Shown: piece after piece, positions 12,553-22,438 of the stretch
Layout: each line of letters begins with the position of its first letter
Position numbering within the stretch: the stretch's first letter is position 1
NCBI RefSeq assembly: GCF_001667115.1
Contig: NZ_LZIJ01000014.1
Span: 62,001 to 126,000 of the forward strand
Direction of reading: 5' to 3'
Length of the DNA stretch: 64,000 nt
DNA from: Mycobacterium sp. 852002-51163_SCH5372311
GTDB taxonomy: Bacteria > Actinomycetota > Actinomycetes > Mycobacteriales > Mycobacteriaceae
The notes under the pieces: model-generated
Told to the model about the DNA's origin: nothing
The model's input: only the letters and a program-made list of their open reading frames with translations
Database searches by the model: none
Translations under genes and position numbers: made by a program

Positions 12553-13239
12553 GTGCGTCTCGATCTCCTGACCGCGCTGCGCGCTGCGCCTGCATATCCT
12601 GAACGCGTGCGGGGCGACGGTGACGGATGGGTTGTCTCCGACAGCGGCGTCCATTACTGGGGCAGATACGGCGCGGCCGGCCTGCTGCTGCGGGCGCCGC
12701 AGCCCGACGGCACGCCCGCGGTGCTGTTGCAGCATCGGGCGGTGTGGAGTCATCAGGGCGGCACCTGGGGCCTGCCGGGTGGTGCGCGCGACAGTCACGA
12801 ATCTCCGGAACAGACCGCGGTCCGCGAAGCCAATGAGGAGGCGGGACTGGTTGCCGAGCAGCTCGCCGTGCGGGCGGCAGTGAAGACGGTCGAGGTAGTC
12901 GGTAGGGACGGCACCAAGTGGAGCTACACCACGGTCGTCGCCGATGCCGTCGAGCGGCTGCGCACCGTGCCCAACCGGGAGAGCGCCGAGTTGCGCTGGG
13001 TTCCCGAGAACGCGGTGGCTGATCTACCGCTGCACCCCGGTTTCGCCGACAGCTGGCAGCGGCTGCGCACGGCGCCGGCTACCGTGCCGCTGGACAACGG
13101 AGACGAACGACGGCAGCGCCTGCCGCGCACCGTCGAGATCGAGCACGGCGTCTTCGTCTGGTGCATGCCCGGCGACGTAAATCAGGCACCGGCGCAGCTC
13201 AGTCCCCGAATCAGCTCGCTGCTGCAAGCGCTGAACTGA
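12553..13239 (+). CDS. mutT3: Nudix hydrolase MutT3
   Basis: Nudix family NTP pyrophosphohydrolase (228 aa), the counterpart of Rv0413 MutT3, which in M. tuberculosis acts on oxidised dGTP derivatives to limit mutagenesis. The Nudix box is intact at about residues 77-99: [12 protein letters not shown] followed by [12 protein letters not shown], matching GX5EX7REUXEEXGU. The C-terminal part ([18 protein letters not shown]) is shared with actinobacterial MutT3. The GTG at 12553 is the first in-frame start and has no clear ribosome-binding site; a second GTG lies about 18 codons further in. The 3' end overlaps the convergent thiE by 29 nt. Confidence 0.9.
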   Translation: MRLDLLTALRAAPAYPERVRGDGDGWVVSDSGVHYWGRYGAAGLLLRAPQPDGTPAVLLQHRAVWSHQGGTWGLPGGARDSHESPEQTAVREANEEAGLVAEQLAVRAAVKTVEVVGRDGTKWSYTTVVADAVERLRTVPNRESAELRWVPENAVADLPLHPGFADSWQRLRTAPATVPLDNGDERRQRLPRTVEIEHGVFVWCMPGDVNQAPAQLSPRISSLLQALN

Positions 13240-13876
13240 GCCGCTCGGCCGCGGCGCGTGGATCCTCGGCCGCGGTGATCGCGCGCACCACCACGATCCG
13301 GCGGGCGCCGGCCTCGAGCACGTCGGGCAGCCGCTGCGCGTCGATTCCGCCGATGGCGAACCAGGGTTTGTCCGGCCGCATCCCCGCGGCGGCCCGTACC
13401 AGCGGCAATCCCGCCGCCGCGCGGCCCGGCTTGGTCGGGGTGGGCCAGCAGGGGCCGACGCAGAAATAGTCACCGTCGGCGGCCTTCAAGGCGTCAGCGA
13501 CCTGGCCGGGATCGTGGGTGGACAGGCCGATCAGCGTGTCCGGCCCGACGATCTCGCGCGCCACCGCCGGTGGCAGGTCGCCCTGCCCGAGGTGCAGCAC
13601 GTCCGCCCGGGCCGCGCGGGCAATGTCGGCGCGGTCGTTGACCGCGAACAGGGCGCCGTGCCGGCGGGCGGCGTCGGCGAGAACCTCGCAGGCGGCCAGC
13701 TCGCCACGCGCCTCCAGCGGGCCGAACCGCTGCTCACCCGTCGAACCCTTGTCCCGCAGCTGGATGATGTCGACGCCGCCGGCCAGGGCTGCATCGGCGA
13801 ACTCGGCCAGGTCGCCGCGCTCTCGGCGGGCGTCGGTGCACAGGTAGAGCCTCGCCGTCCGCAAACGTTCGTGCAC
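13211..13876 (-). CDS. thiE: Thiamine-phosphate synthase
   Basis: ThiE (221 aa) joins HMP pyrophosphate to thiazole phosphate to make thiamine monophosphate. It is a TIM barrel with the expected motifs: [57 protein letters not shown] (split over strands 4-5), [26 protein letters not shown] and [19 protein letters not shown]. The gene is divergent from the riboswitch-led thiOSG operon (about 35 nt between its start and the riboswitch), so it is not under that riboswitch and none is visible in its own leader. The C-terminus overlaps the convergent mutT3 by 29 nt. Confidence 0.96.
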   Translation of the reverse strand: MHERLRTARLYLCTDARRERGDLAEFADAALAGGVDIIQLRDKGSTGEQRFGPLEARGELAACEVLADAARRHGALFAVNDRADIARAARADVLHLGQGDLPPAVAREIVGPDTLIGLSTHDPGQVADALKAADGDYFCVGPCWPTPTKPGRAAAGLPLVRAAAGMRPDKPWFAIGGIDAQRLPDVLEAGARRIVVVRAITAAEDPRAAAERLSSALAAAS

Positions 13877-13911
13877 ATCGCGACGGTAGCGCGCTAGCGT
13901 GGAAGCTTGTA

Positions 13912-14019
13912 GGCACGGGAGTCCCGGGGTAACCAGCGGGACTGAGAGTGGGCGCGATCGGTACAGCCGGACCTGCCCTTACCGTCACACCTGATCCGGG
14001 TCATGCCGGCGAAGGGAGC
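13912..14019 (+). promoter_or_regulatory. TPP (THI-box) riboswitch upstream of thiO
   Basis: The sequence has the THI-element hallmarks in order: the 5' arm CACGGGAGTCCCGG, the CTGAGAG box (13951-13957), a variable stem, and the 3' core CACCTGATCCGGGTCATGCC followed by GGCGAAGGGAG. The final GAAGGGAG also serves as the thiO ribosome-binding site, 5-10 nt before its ATG at 14024, so TPP binding probably blocks translation initiation. An ATG inside the core (14003) is in frame with thiO but is part of the aptamer, so it is not the start. Confidence 0.95.
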
Positions 14020-14023
14020 GAGG

Positions 14024-15024
14024 ATGCATTCGTTAGCCGTTATCGGCGGCGGCGTGATTGGTCTGGCGGTGGCACGCCGCGCGGCGCGGGACGGATGGTC
14101 TGTCCGGGTGCACCGCACCGGCGAGCGGGGCGCGTCCTGGGTTGCCGGCGGCATGCTGGCCCCACACAGCGAGGGCTGGCCCGGCGAGGAACGGTTGCTC
14201 AGGCTGGGTCTGGAGTCTTTGCGGTTGTGGCGCGGGGGCGGCTTCACCGACGGGCTGCCGCCGGAGGTGATCACCGCCCGCGAGTCGCTGGTGGTGGCCG
14301 TGGACCAAGCCGACGTGGCCGACCTGCATACCGTCGCCGACTGGCTCTCCGAGCAGGGCCACCCGGTCGTCTGGGAGCCGGCCGCACGAAACCTCGAACC
14401 GCTGCTGGCACAAGGCATCCGGCACGGTTTTCGGGCGCCGACCGAATTGGCGGTGGACAACCGCGCGGTGCTCGATGCGTTGTCCACCGATTGCGAGCGC
14501 CTTGGCGTCCGGTGGGCGGAACCGGTCGACGACCTGTCTCGCGTTCACGACGACGCTGTGGTGATCGCCAACGGCGTTGACGCACCGTCGCTTTGGCCAG
14601 GTCTGCCGATACGTCCGGTTAAGGGTGAAGTGTTACGGCTGCGCTGGCGCAGGGGCTGTATGCCGTTGCTGCAGAGGGTGATTCGTGCCAGAGTCCATGG
14701 ACGTCAGATATATCTGGTGCCGCGGTCCGACGGCGTGGTGGTGGGCGCCACCCAGTACGAGCACGGCCGCGACACGGCACCGGTTGTGTCGGGGGTGCGC
14801 GACCTGCTCGACGATGCGTGTGCGGTGCTGCCGGCGCTGGGTGAGTACGAGTTGGCCGAGTGTGCCGCCGGGTTGCGCCCGATGACACCCGACAACCTGC
14901 CGATCGTGCGGCGCCTGGACGAACGGACCCTGGTCGCAGCCGGCCACGGCCGATCGGGATTCCTGTTGGCACCGTGGACCGCCGAACAGATTGCGGCCGA
15001 ACTAGCTCCCGTCGGAGTTGGCGC

Positions 15025-15028
<4 letters not shown>
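14024..15028 (+). CDS. thiO: Glycine oxidase ThiO
   Basis: FAD-dependent glycine oxidase (334 aa) that makes the iminoglycine used for the thiazole ring of thiamine. The N-terminus has the Rossmann dinucleotide-binding motif LAVIGGGVIGLAVARRAA. ERGASWVAGGMLAPHSEG follows, and the C-terminal GRSGFLLAPWTAEQIAAEL closes the FAD site. GLRPMTPDNLPIV is the family signature. The ATG at 14024 sits right behind the riboswitch-borne Shine-Dalgarno site. The stop overlaps the thiS start (ATGA at 15025). Equivalent to Rv0415. Confidence 0.95.
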
Positions 15029-16737
<1,709 letters not shown>

Positions 16738-16751
16738 CCGACTGGTGGCGC

Positions 16752-17252
16752 TCAACCGTTGGTGCGCCACCACTGGTAGAGCGCCGCGGTGTCGCCGTTG
16801 GCCGCACGGATGAGGCTCATCACGTTCTTGCCGTCGGTGGTCCAGATGACTTCGGCTTGGCCCTGATAGGTCCCGCATGCCACCTGCCCGGCAGGGTCGT
16901 TGGAGCTGCCCTGGTGCCATGTCGTGGGCGACTTGGCGTCTCCGCAATTGGTCAGTGTGTCGGAGCCGATGCTGGTGGTGAACGAACTGTTCAGATCGCT
17001 GCTGGTGTTGAAGAGCAAGTATTTGGCGAAGACCGGCCCGCCCGGTTCGGAGTTTTGCCCGCACTGCATCACGGCGAGCACACCGCTGGGCGGTGCTTGG
17101 GGAGTGCAGTTGCTGGCGCTGTAGCCCTTGGACAGGTTGGTGACGAGCGTGTCATTGGGGTCTGCGTTAGCGATGCCCGTACCGAAGCAGGCAAAGCCGC
17201 CCACGAGCGTTGCAGCGGTCGCGGCTCGCAGCGCGTTGATGCGGTGAGACAT
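16752..17252 (-). CDS. Secreted protein, LppH/PknM-like sensor-type domain (tentative)
   Basis: A 166-aa exported protein. The ATG at 17252 is preceded by a strong AAGGAG six nt upstream, and the product begins with a Sec signal peptide (RINALRAATAATLVGGFACF, cut after GIANA). The mature part has four cysteines (NCTPQ, MQCGQN, TNCGDA, VACGTY), probably two disulfides, and ends TTDGKNVMSLIRAANG then LYQWWRTNG. The pattern SPTTWH, VACGTYQG and a final WW motif recalls mycobacterial LppH-like proteins and kinase sensor modules, but this is from memory. No enzyme motif is visible. It converges on the SGNH gene with a 14-nt gap. Confidence 0.75.
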   Translation of the reverse strand: MSHRINALRAATAATLVGGFACFGTGIANADPNDTLVTNLSKGYSASNCTPQAPPSGVLAVMQCGQNSEPGGPVFAKYLLFNTSSDLNSSFTTSIGSDTLTNCGDAKSPTTWHQGSSNDPAGQVACGTYQGQAEVIWTTDGKNVMSLIRAANGDTAALYQWWRTNG

Positions 17253-17639
17253 CTTTGGCTCCTTAGGTTGACGGACTCGCGGCGGCCGCCGCACTTCCAG
17301 AAGCGTGTTTTGATCGGCGGCCAGAAGCGGGGGGATCCCAAGAAGGATCGTAGGGCTACGTCGGGGCCACGCAACACATTCCGCTAGAAATTATCTGTCT
17401 GGGAATTGATCGCGGATTGCCAGAACGTAGGTTGCTTTGCCGAGAATTCAAAGCACTCAACGAGTCTCATTTCGGAGGTATTCGCCTCAGTGCAGACAGG
17501 TTATGCGCCTGGTGCGTCCCCGTCATAGCGTTCATGGCAAGGCAGCGACGGGATTTGCGATTAAGGATGCCAGGGTGACGGGGCTCGGGTATGGTAAGCA
17601 CCGTTTCACGCCAGCTAACCTCTCGCGACTGGAGAATCG
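17253..17639. other. 387-nt intergenic region between divergent genes
   Basis: No gene or RNA is recognised here. It must contain the promoters of the secreted-protein gene on the left and of the CD225 gene on the right. A TATGGT box at about 17590, preceded by GG (extended -10 type), lies some 45 nt before the CD225 start and is the best promoter candidate. No convincing repeat, hairpin terminator or tRNA was found. Confidence 0.4.
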
Positions 17640-17969
17640 ATGACACAGCCACCACCTCCGCCCGGATACCCGCCGCAGCAACCGGGCGGGCAAGCGCCGA
17701 ACAACTACCTGGTATGGGCCATTTTGACGACGTTGTTCTGTTGCCTCCCGTTCGGGGTCGTTGCCATCGTCAAGTCGAGCCAGGTCAACGGGTTGTGGGC
17801 GCAGGGCCAATACGCCGAGGCGCAGGCTTCCGCCGAAGCTGCCAAGAAGTGGTCGATGTGGGCGGCGATCGCCGGGGTTGTCGCGGGCGTTATCTACGCG
17901 ATCATCGCGATTGCGGGCGGCATGCTCGCGTCCAACCAAAGCGCGGCGATGCTCGGCATGCTGTTCTAA
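17640..17969 (+). CDS. CD225/dispanin family membrane protein
   Basis: A 109-aa two-pass membrane protein. A Pro/Gln-rich cytoplasmic N-terminus (PPPPPGYPPQQPGGQAP) leads into NNYLVWAILTTLFCCLPFGVVAIVKSS, the hallmark of the CD225 family (first membrane segment with CC and the short loop). VNGLWAQGQYAEAQASAEAA and a second membrane segment (MWAAIAGVVAGVIYAIIAIAGG) follow. Bacterial members are of unknown function. The eukaryotic relatives (IFITM proteins) alter membrane fluidity and fusion, but this cannot be transferred. The ATG has GGAG six nt upstream. The DUF2752 gene starts 13 nt after its stop, so they form an operon. Confidence 0.85.
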   Translation: MTQPPPPPGYPPQQPGGQAPNNYLVWAILTTLFCCLPFGVVAIVKSSQVNGLWAQGQYAEAQASAEAAKKWSMWAAIAGVVAGVIYAIIAIAGGMLASNQSAAMLGMLF

Positions 17970-17982
17970 GCCGGGCGCGCTC

Positions 17983-18408
17983 ATGGTGACCCGCCAGGGG
18001 CTGGTGCCGCGGAGTCTGGCCGCGCCACTGTTGGTGGCCGCGTCGACGACGGTGGTGTGCGCGGCCATCTGGGTGGGTGATCCGACGACTCCGCACGGTC
18101 CGCTGCCGGTATGCCCGACGAAGGCTCTGTTGGGTATCGACTGTCCTGGGTGCGGCAGCCTGCGGATGCTGTATTCGCTCATGCACGGCAATGTGTTGGC
18201 GGCCGCCAGGTTCAACGCTCTGGGCCTGGTGGCGCTGGCATTTTTGGCGTGGGCGTATCTGGCTTGGACTTACGGCCGGCTGACGGGCCGGCAGATCAGG
18301 AGCTGGCAGCACCAGCGCTGGGCGGCGGCGGTGACACTGGTGTTGACAGTGGCTTGGTTTGTGGTGCGCAACATTCCGTTTCCGCCATTCAGCGGACTAT
18401 TCGTCTGA
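17983..18408 (+). CDS. DUF2752 membrane protein
   Basis: A 141-aa membrane protein of DUF2752. The diagnostic motif is LLGIDCPGCGSLRMLYSLMHGN (shown here as CPGCGSLR), with a further cysteine in LPVCPTKALLG. Three hydrophobic segments are visible: the N-terminal LAAPLLVAASTTVVCAAIWV, the middle ALGLVALAFLAWAYLAWTY, and the C-terminal AAAVTLVLTVAWFVVRN. The family often sits beside CD225 proteins in actinobacteria, as here (13-nt gap). Function is unknown; the conserved CxxC pair suggests metal or redox chemistry at the membrane, which is inference. Confidence 0.82.
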   Translation: MVTRQGLVPRSLAAPLLVAASTTVVCAAIWVGDPTTPHGPLPVCPTKALLGIDCPGCGSLRMLYSLMHGNVLAAARFNALGLVALAFLAWAYLAWTYGRLTGRQIRSWQHQRWAAAVTLVLTVAWFVVRNIPFPPFSGLFV

Positions 18409-18464
18409 CGGTGTCTGTGCCGGGGCTATCAAGCGCGGGTCCCGAACGGCTAACCTTGGGCGCG

Positions 18465-19961
18465 ATGCTGAACAAATCTAGGACTTTCGCGCTGGTCGCC
18501 GTCGTCGCCCTCACTTTGATGCTGACCGGCTGCACCCATGGGAAGGACAAGGCCGCGGGGCCCAACGGCGATCCGGCCGCGGCCGAGTTCGCCAGCACTT
18601 TGCGCAACAAAGTCACCACCGACGCGATGATGAAGCACCTGTCCAAGCTGCAGGACATCGCGAATGCCAACAACGGTACCCGCGCGGTGGGCACCCCGGG
18701 CTATGAAGCCAGCGTCGACTATGTGGTTAAGGTGTTGCGCGACAGCGGTTTCGACGTGCAAACGCCCGAGTTTTCCGCCCGCGTCTTCCATGCCGAAAAG
18801 GGGTCACTCACCGTCGGTGGCAAGACCCTGGAGGCGCGTGCGCTCGACTACAGTCTGGCTACCCCGCCTGAGGGGGTTACCGGGCCACTGGTGGCCGCGC
18901 CGGCCGACGACAGTCCGGGCTGTACGCCGTCGGACTACGACGGGTTGCCGGCGCAAGGGGCGGTGGTGCTGGTCAATCGCGGCAACTGTCCGTTCTCGCA
19001 GAAGGAGGACGCCGCGGTACAGCGCGGAGCCGTAGCCATGGTCGTGGTCGACAACGTCGACGAGGAACGCATGGGCGGCACCCTTGGGGCCAACACCGAC
19101 GTCAAAATCCCCGTGGTGGCCGTCACCAAGTCAGACGGCATACTGCTGCACGGCCTGACCGGGCCGGCCACCGTCAAGCTCAATGCGAACACCCAAAGTT
19201 TCAAGGCCCGCAACATCATCGCGCAGACCAAGACCGGGTCCACCAACGACGTGGTGATGGCCGGGGCGCATCTGGACAGTGTGCCCGCGGGGCCGGGCAT
19301 TAACGACAACGGGTCCGGCGTCGCTGCGATCCTGGAAACGGCTGTGCAACTGGGCAATTCGCCACACGTGCGCAACGCGGTGCGGTTCGGCTTCTGGGGT
19401 GCGGAGGAACTCGGATTGATCGGGTCGCGGAATTACGTCGAGTCACTGGACCTCGACGCGCTCAAACACATTGCGCTGTATCTGAACTTCGACATGCTGG
19501 CGTCGCCCAACCCGGGTTATTTCACCTACGACGGCGACCAGTCAATGCCGGCCAAGGACCGCGGCCAGCCGGTGGTACCCGAAGGTTCGGCGGGAATCGA
19601 GCGCACGCTGGTCGCCTACCTGAAGGCGGCGGGAAAGACCGCGCAAGACACCTCGTTCGACGGCCGTTCCGACTACGACGGGTTCACGCTGGCCGGGATC
19701 CCGTCGGGCGGTCTGTTCTCCGGCGCCGAGAACAAGAAGTCCGAAGAACAAGCCAAGCTGTGGGGCGGAACCGCGGGCGAGCCGTTCGATCCCAACTACC
19801 ACCAGAAGGGCGACACCCTCGAGCACATCGATCGCACCTCGCTGGGCATCCAAGGTGGCGGGGTGGCCTACGCGGTGGCGCTGTACGCGCAGGACCTTGG
19901 TGGGCACAACGGCGTTCCGGTCATAGAGGACCGTACGCGGCACGTGCTCGTCAAGCCATGA
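18465..19961 (+). CDS. lpqL: LpqL, lipoprotein aminopeptidase (M28 family)
   Basis: Lipoprotein (498 aa) with lipobox LTGC (Cys23), a protease-associated (PA) domain at about 120-240 (GNCPFSQKEDAAVQRGAVAM), and a zinc aminopeptidase M28 domain. All site residues known from Streptomyces griseus aminopeptidase are present: His269 in GAHLDS, bridging Asp281 in GINDNGSG, general-base Glu314 and ligand Glu315 in WGAEELGL, Asp343 in LNFDML, His446 in NYHQKGDT. It should remove N-terminal residues from peptides at the cell surface. Equivalent to Rv0418. The ATG at 18465 gives the signal peptide. The stop overlaps the next gene, a paralogue (ATGA at 19958). Confidence 0.94.
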   Translation: MLNKSRTFALVAVVALTLMLTGCTHGKDKAAGPNGDPAAAEFASTLRNKVTTDAMMKHLSKLQDIANANNGTRAVGTPGYEASVDYVVKVLRDSGFDVQTPEFSARVFHAEKGSLTVGGKTLEARALDYSLATPPEGVTGPLVAAPADDSPGCTPSDYDGLPAQGAVVLVNRGNCPFSQKEDAAVQRGAVAMVVVDNVDEERMGGTLGANTDVKIPVVAVTKSDGILLHGLTGPATVKLNANTQSFKARNIIAQTKTGSTNDVVMAGAHLDSVPAGPGINDNGSGVAAILETAVQLGNSPHVRNAVRFGFWGAEELGLIGSRNYVESLDLDALKHIALYLNFDMLASPNPGYFTYDGDQSMPAKDRGQPVVPEGSAGIERTLVAYLKAAGKTAQDTSFDGRSDYDGFTLAGIPSGGLFSGAENKKSEEQAKLWGGTAGEPFDPNYHQKGDTLEHIDRTSLGIQGGGVAYAVALYAQDLGGHNGVPVIEDRTRHVLVKP

Positions 19962-21436
19962 TGCCGGCGATAGTCCGAAGCCTGGGTGCGGCGCTGCTGA
20001 TAGCTGGGCTGGCGGGGTGCTCGTCGCCACGGCCGGTGCCGCCGCCTGCCGCGCCGGACTTCGGTCGCGCGCTGGCGGCGAAGGTGACGGCGGACCGGAT
20101 GTACACCCACCTACACGCGTTGCAGGATATTGCCAACGCCAACAAAGGGAACCGGGCCCAGGGCACACGGGGCTTCGACGCCAGCGTCGACTACGTATCG
20201 AAGACGTTGCGCGCCAAGGGATTTGACGTGTCGACGCCGCAATTCGAGCGGTTGTACGCGGTATCGGCCGGGAAGCCGTCGCTGACGGTTGCCGGCCGCA
20301 GCTACCCGGTGGACCAGGCGTCGCTGCTGGTTCAGACACCGCCCGGCGGGCTGACCGGCCAGCCGGTCCGGCCCGCGCAAGCGTCCGGCTGCGAGCCCAC
20401 CACCTACCCGGCCGAGGTGCCGAAGGGTGCTATCGCAGTAGTCGACGACAGCCGCTGCTCGGTAGTGGTCAAACAGGAGAGTGCGAAGGCCAGGGGCGCC
20501 GCGGCGCTCATCGTGATCAGCCGTCCCAACGGTGCGGGTGCTCCGCCGACCCTGTTCAATGCCGGGTACTACAACGAACTGACCCTGCCCGTCGCAGTCG
20601 TCGGCGCCGGCGGCGCCACCGCGCTGGAGCGGGCCAGCGCGCCGGTGCGATTGGTGCTGGACGCCGAAACCCGCAAGGTCACCTCGCGAAATGTGCTGGC
20701 TCAGACCAAAACCGGCAAGCCGGACGAGGTGGTGATGGTCGGGACACATCTCGACAGCGCGCGGGATAGCCCGGGCGTCAACAACGGTGGCTCGGGAGTG
20801 GCCGCGGTGCTGGAAACTGCCTTGCAAATGGGCCCTTTGGCGCCGGTGACCAATGCGGTGCGCTTCGTCTTCTGGGGAGCCGCCGAGGACGGACTCAACG
20901 GCGCTACCGATTATGTCTTCGGCCTGGACCGGGATCGACTCAACGACATCGCGCTGTACCTGAACTTCGACATGCTGGGTTCGGCCAACGCCGGCTTCTT
21001 CACCGACGACGGCGACCAGTCCGGGCCGCCCGGATCCGGTGTGGCGGCTTCGGATGTGCCCGAAGGCTCGGCCGGCATCGAGCGCACCCTGGCCGGCTAT
21101 TTGAACCTGGCCGGGAAGCGGCCCGCCGACATGCCTTTGAACACCCGGACCGACTATCACCCGTTCCTGGTCGCGGGCGTTCCGATCGGAGGAATGAACA
21201 CCGGCGCCTCGCAGCCGAAAACCACCGTGCAGGCGCGGCTTTGGGGCGGCCAGGCCGGCGTCTGGCTCGACCCCAACTATCAGAGCCCTCGTGACACCAT
21301 CGACAACATCAATCGGGAAGCGTTGGCGGTCATGGGTTCTGGGGTGGCTTTCGCAGTGGGAACCTACGCGGAGTCGATCGGGGGCGTCAACGGCGTCCCG
21401 CCCCGCGACAAGCGGCATCGCGCCCGGATGCCGTGA
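19958..21436 (+). CDS. LpqL paralogue, M28-like lipoprotein with lost active site
   Basis: A tandem relative of LpqL (492 aa) with the same layout: lipobox LAGC, PA domain, M28 fold. Aligned with LpqL, the first metal His264 (GTHLDS), Glu310 and Asp338 remain. However, the bridging Asp is Asn276 (VNNGGSG), the general-base Glu is Ala309 (WGAAEDGL), and the second metal His is Gln442 (NYQSPRDT). Two of five metal ligands and the catalytic base are therefore gone, while length, signal and frame are intact. This points to a selected pseudopeptidase, perhaps a binding or regulatory partner of LpqL. ATG 19958 overlaps the lpqL stop; ATG 19961 is equally possible. H37Rv has lpqM directly after lpqL. 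Confidence 0.88.
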   Translation: MMPAIVRSLGAALLIAGLAGCSSPRPVPPPAAPDFGRALAAKVTADRMYTHLHALQDIANANKGNRAQGTRGFDASVDYVSKTLRAKGFDVSTPQFERLYAVSAGKPSLTVAGRSYPVDQASLLVQTPPGGLTGQPVRPAQASGCEPTTYPAEVPKGAIAVVDDSRCSVVVKQESAKARGAAALIVISRPNGAGAPPTLFNAGYYNELTLPVAVVGAGGATALERASAPVRLVLDAETRKVTSRNVLAQTKTGKPDEVVMVGTHLDSARDSPGVNNGGSGVAAVLETALQMGPLAPVTNAVRFVFWGAAEDGLNGATDYVFGLDRDRLNDIALYLNFDMLGSANAGFFTDDGDQSGPPGSGVAASDVPEGSAGIERTLAGYLNLAGKRPADMPLNTRTDYHPFLVAGVPIGGMNTGASQPKTTVQARLWGGQAGVWLDPNYQSPRDTIDNINREALAVMGSGVAFAVGTYAESIGGVNGVPPRDKRHRARMP

Positions 21437-21469
21437 ATGCGCTGTCAGGCTCCCGAGTACGGTGTGGCT

Positions 21470-21862
21470 ATGCCTGAAGGCGAACGCTTTGAACAGCGAG
21501 CTGCAGCGGTGATTGACGCCCTACAGCGTCGCGGCGCGATCTTCGCGTACCTACACGGAAGCCGTGCTGCGGGCACCGGCAAACCGGACTCTGATATGGA
21601 CGTCGCGGCCTACTTTGACGGACACCCCCCAGCGGCATTCGAGCTGCTTCTGCCTCCCGAGGTCGATCTACTGGTGCTCAATCAGGCTCCCCTCGAGCTT
21701 GCTGGACGTGTCGCGGTGAACGGAAAGCTCCTCTTTGAGAGGGATGCGAGTGCTCGCGTTGCGTGGGAGGCGACGACTCGCAAGATCTACTTCGATGAAT
21801 TGCCGCGGATGACCCGTGCCCATAAGGAATTCGCGGAAACGGTGTTGCGCCGTGGTCGATAG
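21470..21862 (+). CDS. mntA: MntA-type antitoxin (minimal nucleotidyltransferase)
   Basis: A 130-aa minimal nucleotidyltransferase. The motif GSX10DXD is exact: Gly30-Ser31, then Asp42 and Asp44 (HGSRAAGTGKPDSDMDVAAY), with a third acidic residue in VDLLVLNQAP. In characterised HepT/MntA pairs this enzyme adds AMP groups to a Tyr of the HEPN toxin and silences it. The ATG at 21470 follows the M28 paralogue by 33 nt, and the 3' end overlaps the toxin by 11 nt. The paralogue-TA-lpqM order, with the pair absent from the same place in H37Rv (from memory), suggests insertion. Confidence 0.85.
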   Translation: MPEGERFEQRAAAVIDALQRRGAIFAYLHGSRAAGTGKPDSDMDVAAYFDGHPPAAFELLLPPEVDLLVLNQAPLELAGRVAVNGKLLFERDASARVAWEATTRKIYFDELPRMTRAHKEFAETVLRRGR

Positions 21863-22280
21863 CGTTCGGGTTCTCAGACTGCTGCGCAGTATCACCGATG
21901 ATTTGGACGTTTTGCGCCGGGAATCCAAGGCTGGCGAGGATCGTCGCTCCGATCCGATGTGGCTGCGCGGCGTGAAGTACACCTTCCTCACGGCCATAGA
22001 AGCGGGCATCGATGTGGCGCAACACATCTGCTCGGCGCAAGGTTGGGGCCCACCGGCCGACAACGGCGACGCAATGAAGTTACTGGGACGCCATGGCGTG
22101 CTGAGCGCTGAGGGTTCGGATGCGATGCGCAAGGCAGTTGGTTTCCGCAATGTGCTCGTGCACGAGTATGTGAAGGTGTCCGACGAGATCGTAACTTCCA
22201 GACTTGAGGATCTGTCCGACCTTGATCAATTTGTCGGGCGAGTGACGGCTTTTGTCTCGGACGAACGCGCCGACCGGTAG
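21852..22280 (+). CDS. hepT: HepT-type HEPN toxin
   Basis: A 142-aa HEPN-domain RNase toxin of the HepT (DUF86) family. The active motif Rx4HxY is present: Arg99-Asn-Val-Leu-Val-His104-Glu-Tyr106 (RNVLVHEY). Tyr106 is the residue AMPylated by MntA in studied pairs. The rest is helical (VLRLLRSITDDLDVLRRE, KYTFLTAIEAGIDVAQHI). The start is GTG at 21852 inside the mntA end, so antitoxin and toxin are coupled in the usual antitoxin-first order. HEPN toxins of this type cleave or trim RNA, e.g. tRNA 3' ends; the exact target here is unknown. Confidence 0.85.
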   Translation: MVDSVRVLRLLRSITDDLDVLRRESKAGEDRRSDPMWLRGVKYTFLTAIEAGIDVAQHICSAQGWGPPADNGDAMKLLGRHGVLSAEGSDAMRKAVGFRNVLVHEYVKVSDEIVTSRLEDLSDLDQFVGRVTAFVSDERADR

Positions 22281-22438
22281 CCTCGCCGCACAAGCTCGAT
22301 GACCTCGTGGCCGGGATTCCATGCATGTCGCGTTGTTCTTAGCTGAGACCTCGGTTTGTGCTACTACGGTAAACCGGGCGTTCTAAGATGGGTTCTCCTT
22401 CAGTTTGCTGTACACGCCGGTCGGGACGGGGTTGGTCA

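Noticed and set aside
14003..14023. Upstream ATG for thiO
   Set aside because: This ATG is part of the conserved TPP aptamer core, and the Shine-Dalgarno site lies after it, so ATG 14024 is the start.
20111..21418. Minus-strand open frame of 435 codons
   Set aside because: It is antisense to the M28 paralogue, which has a lipobox and PA domain; the opposite product has no recognisable domain.
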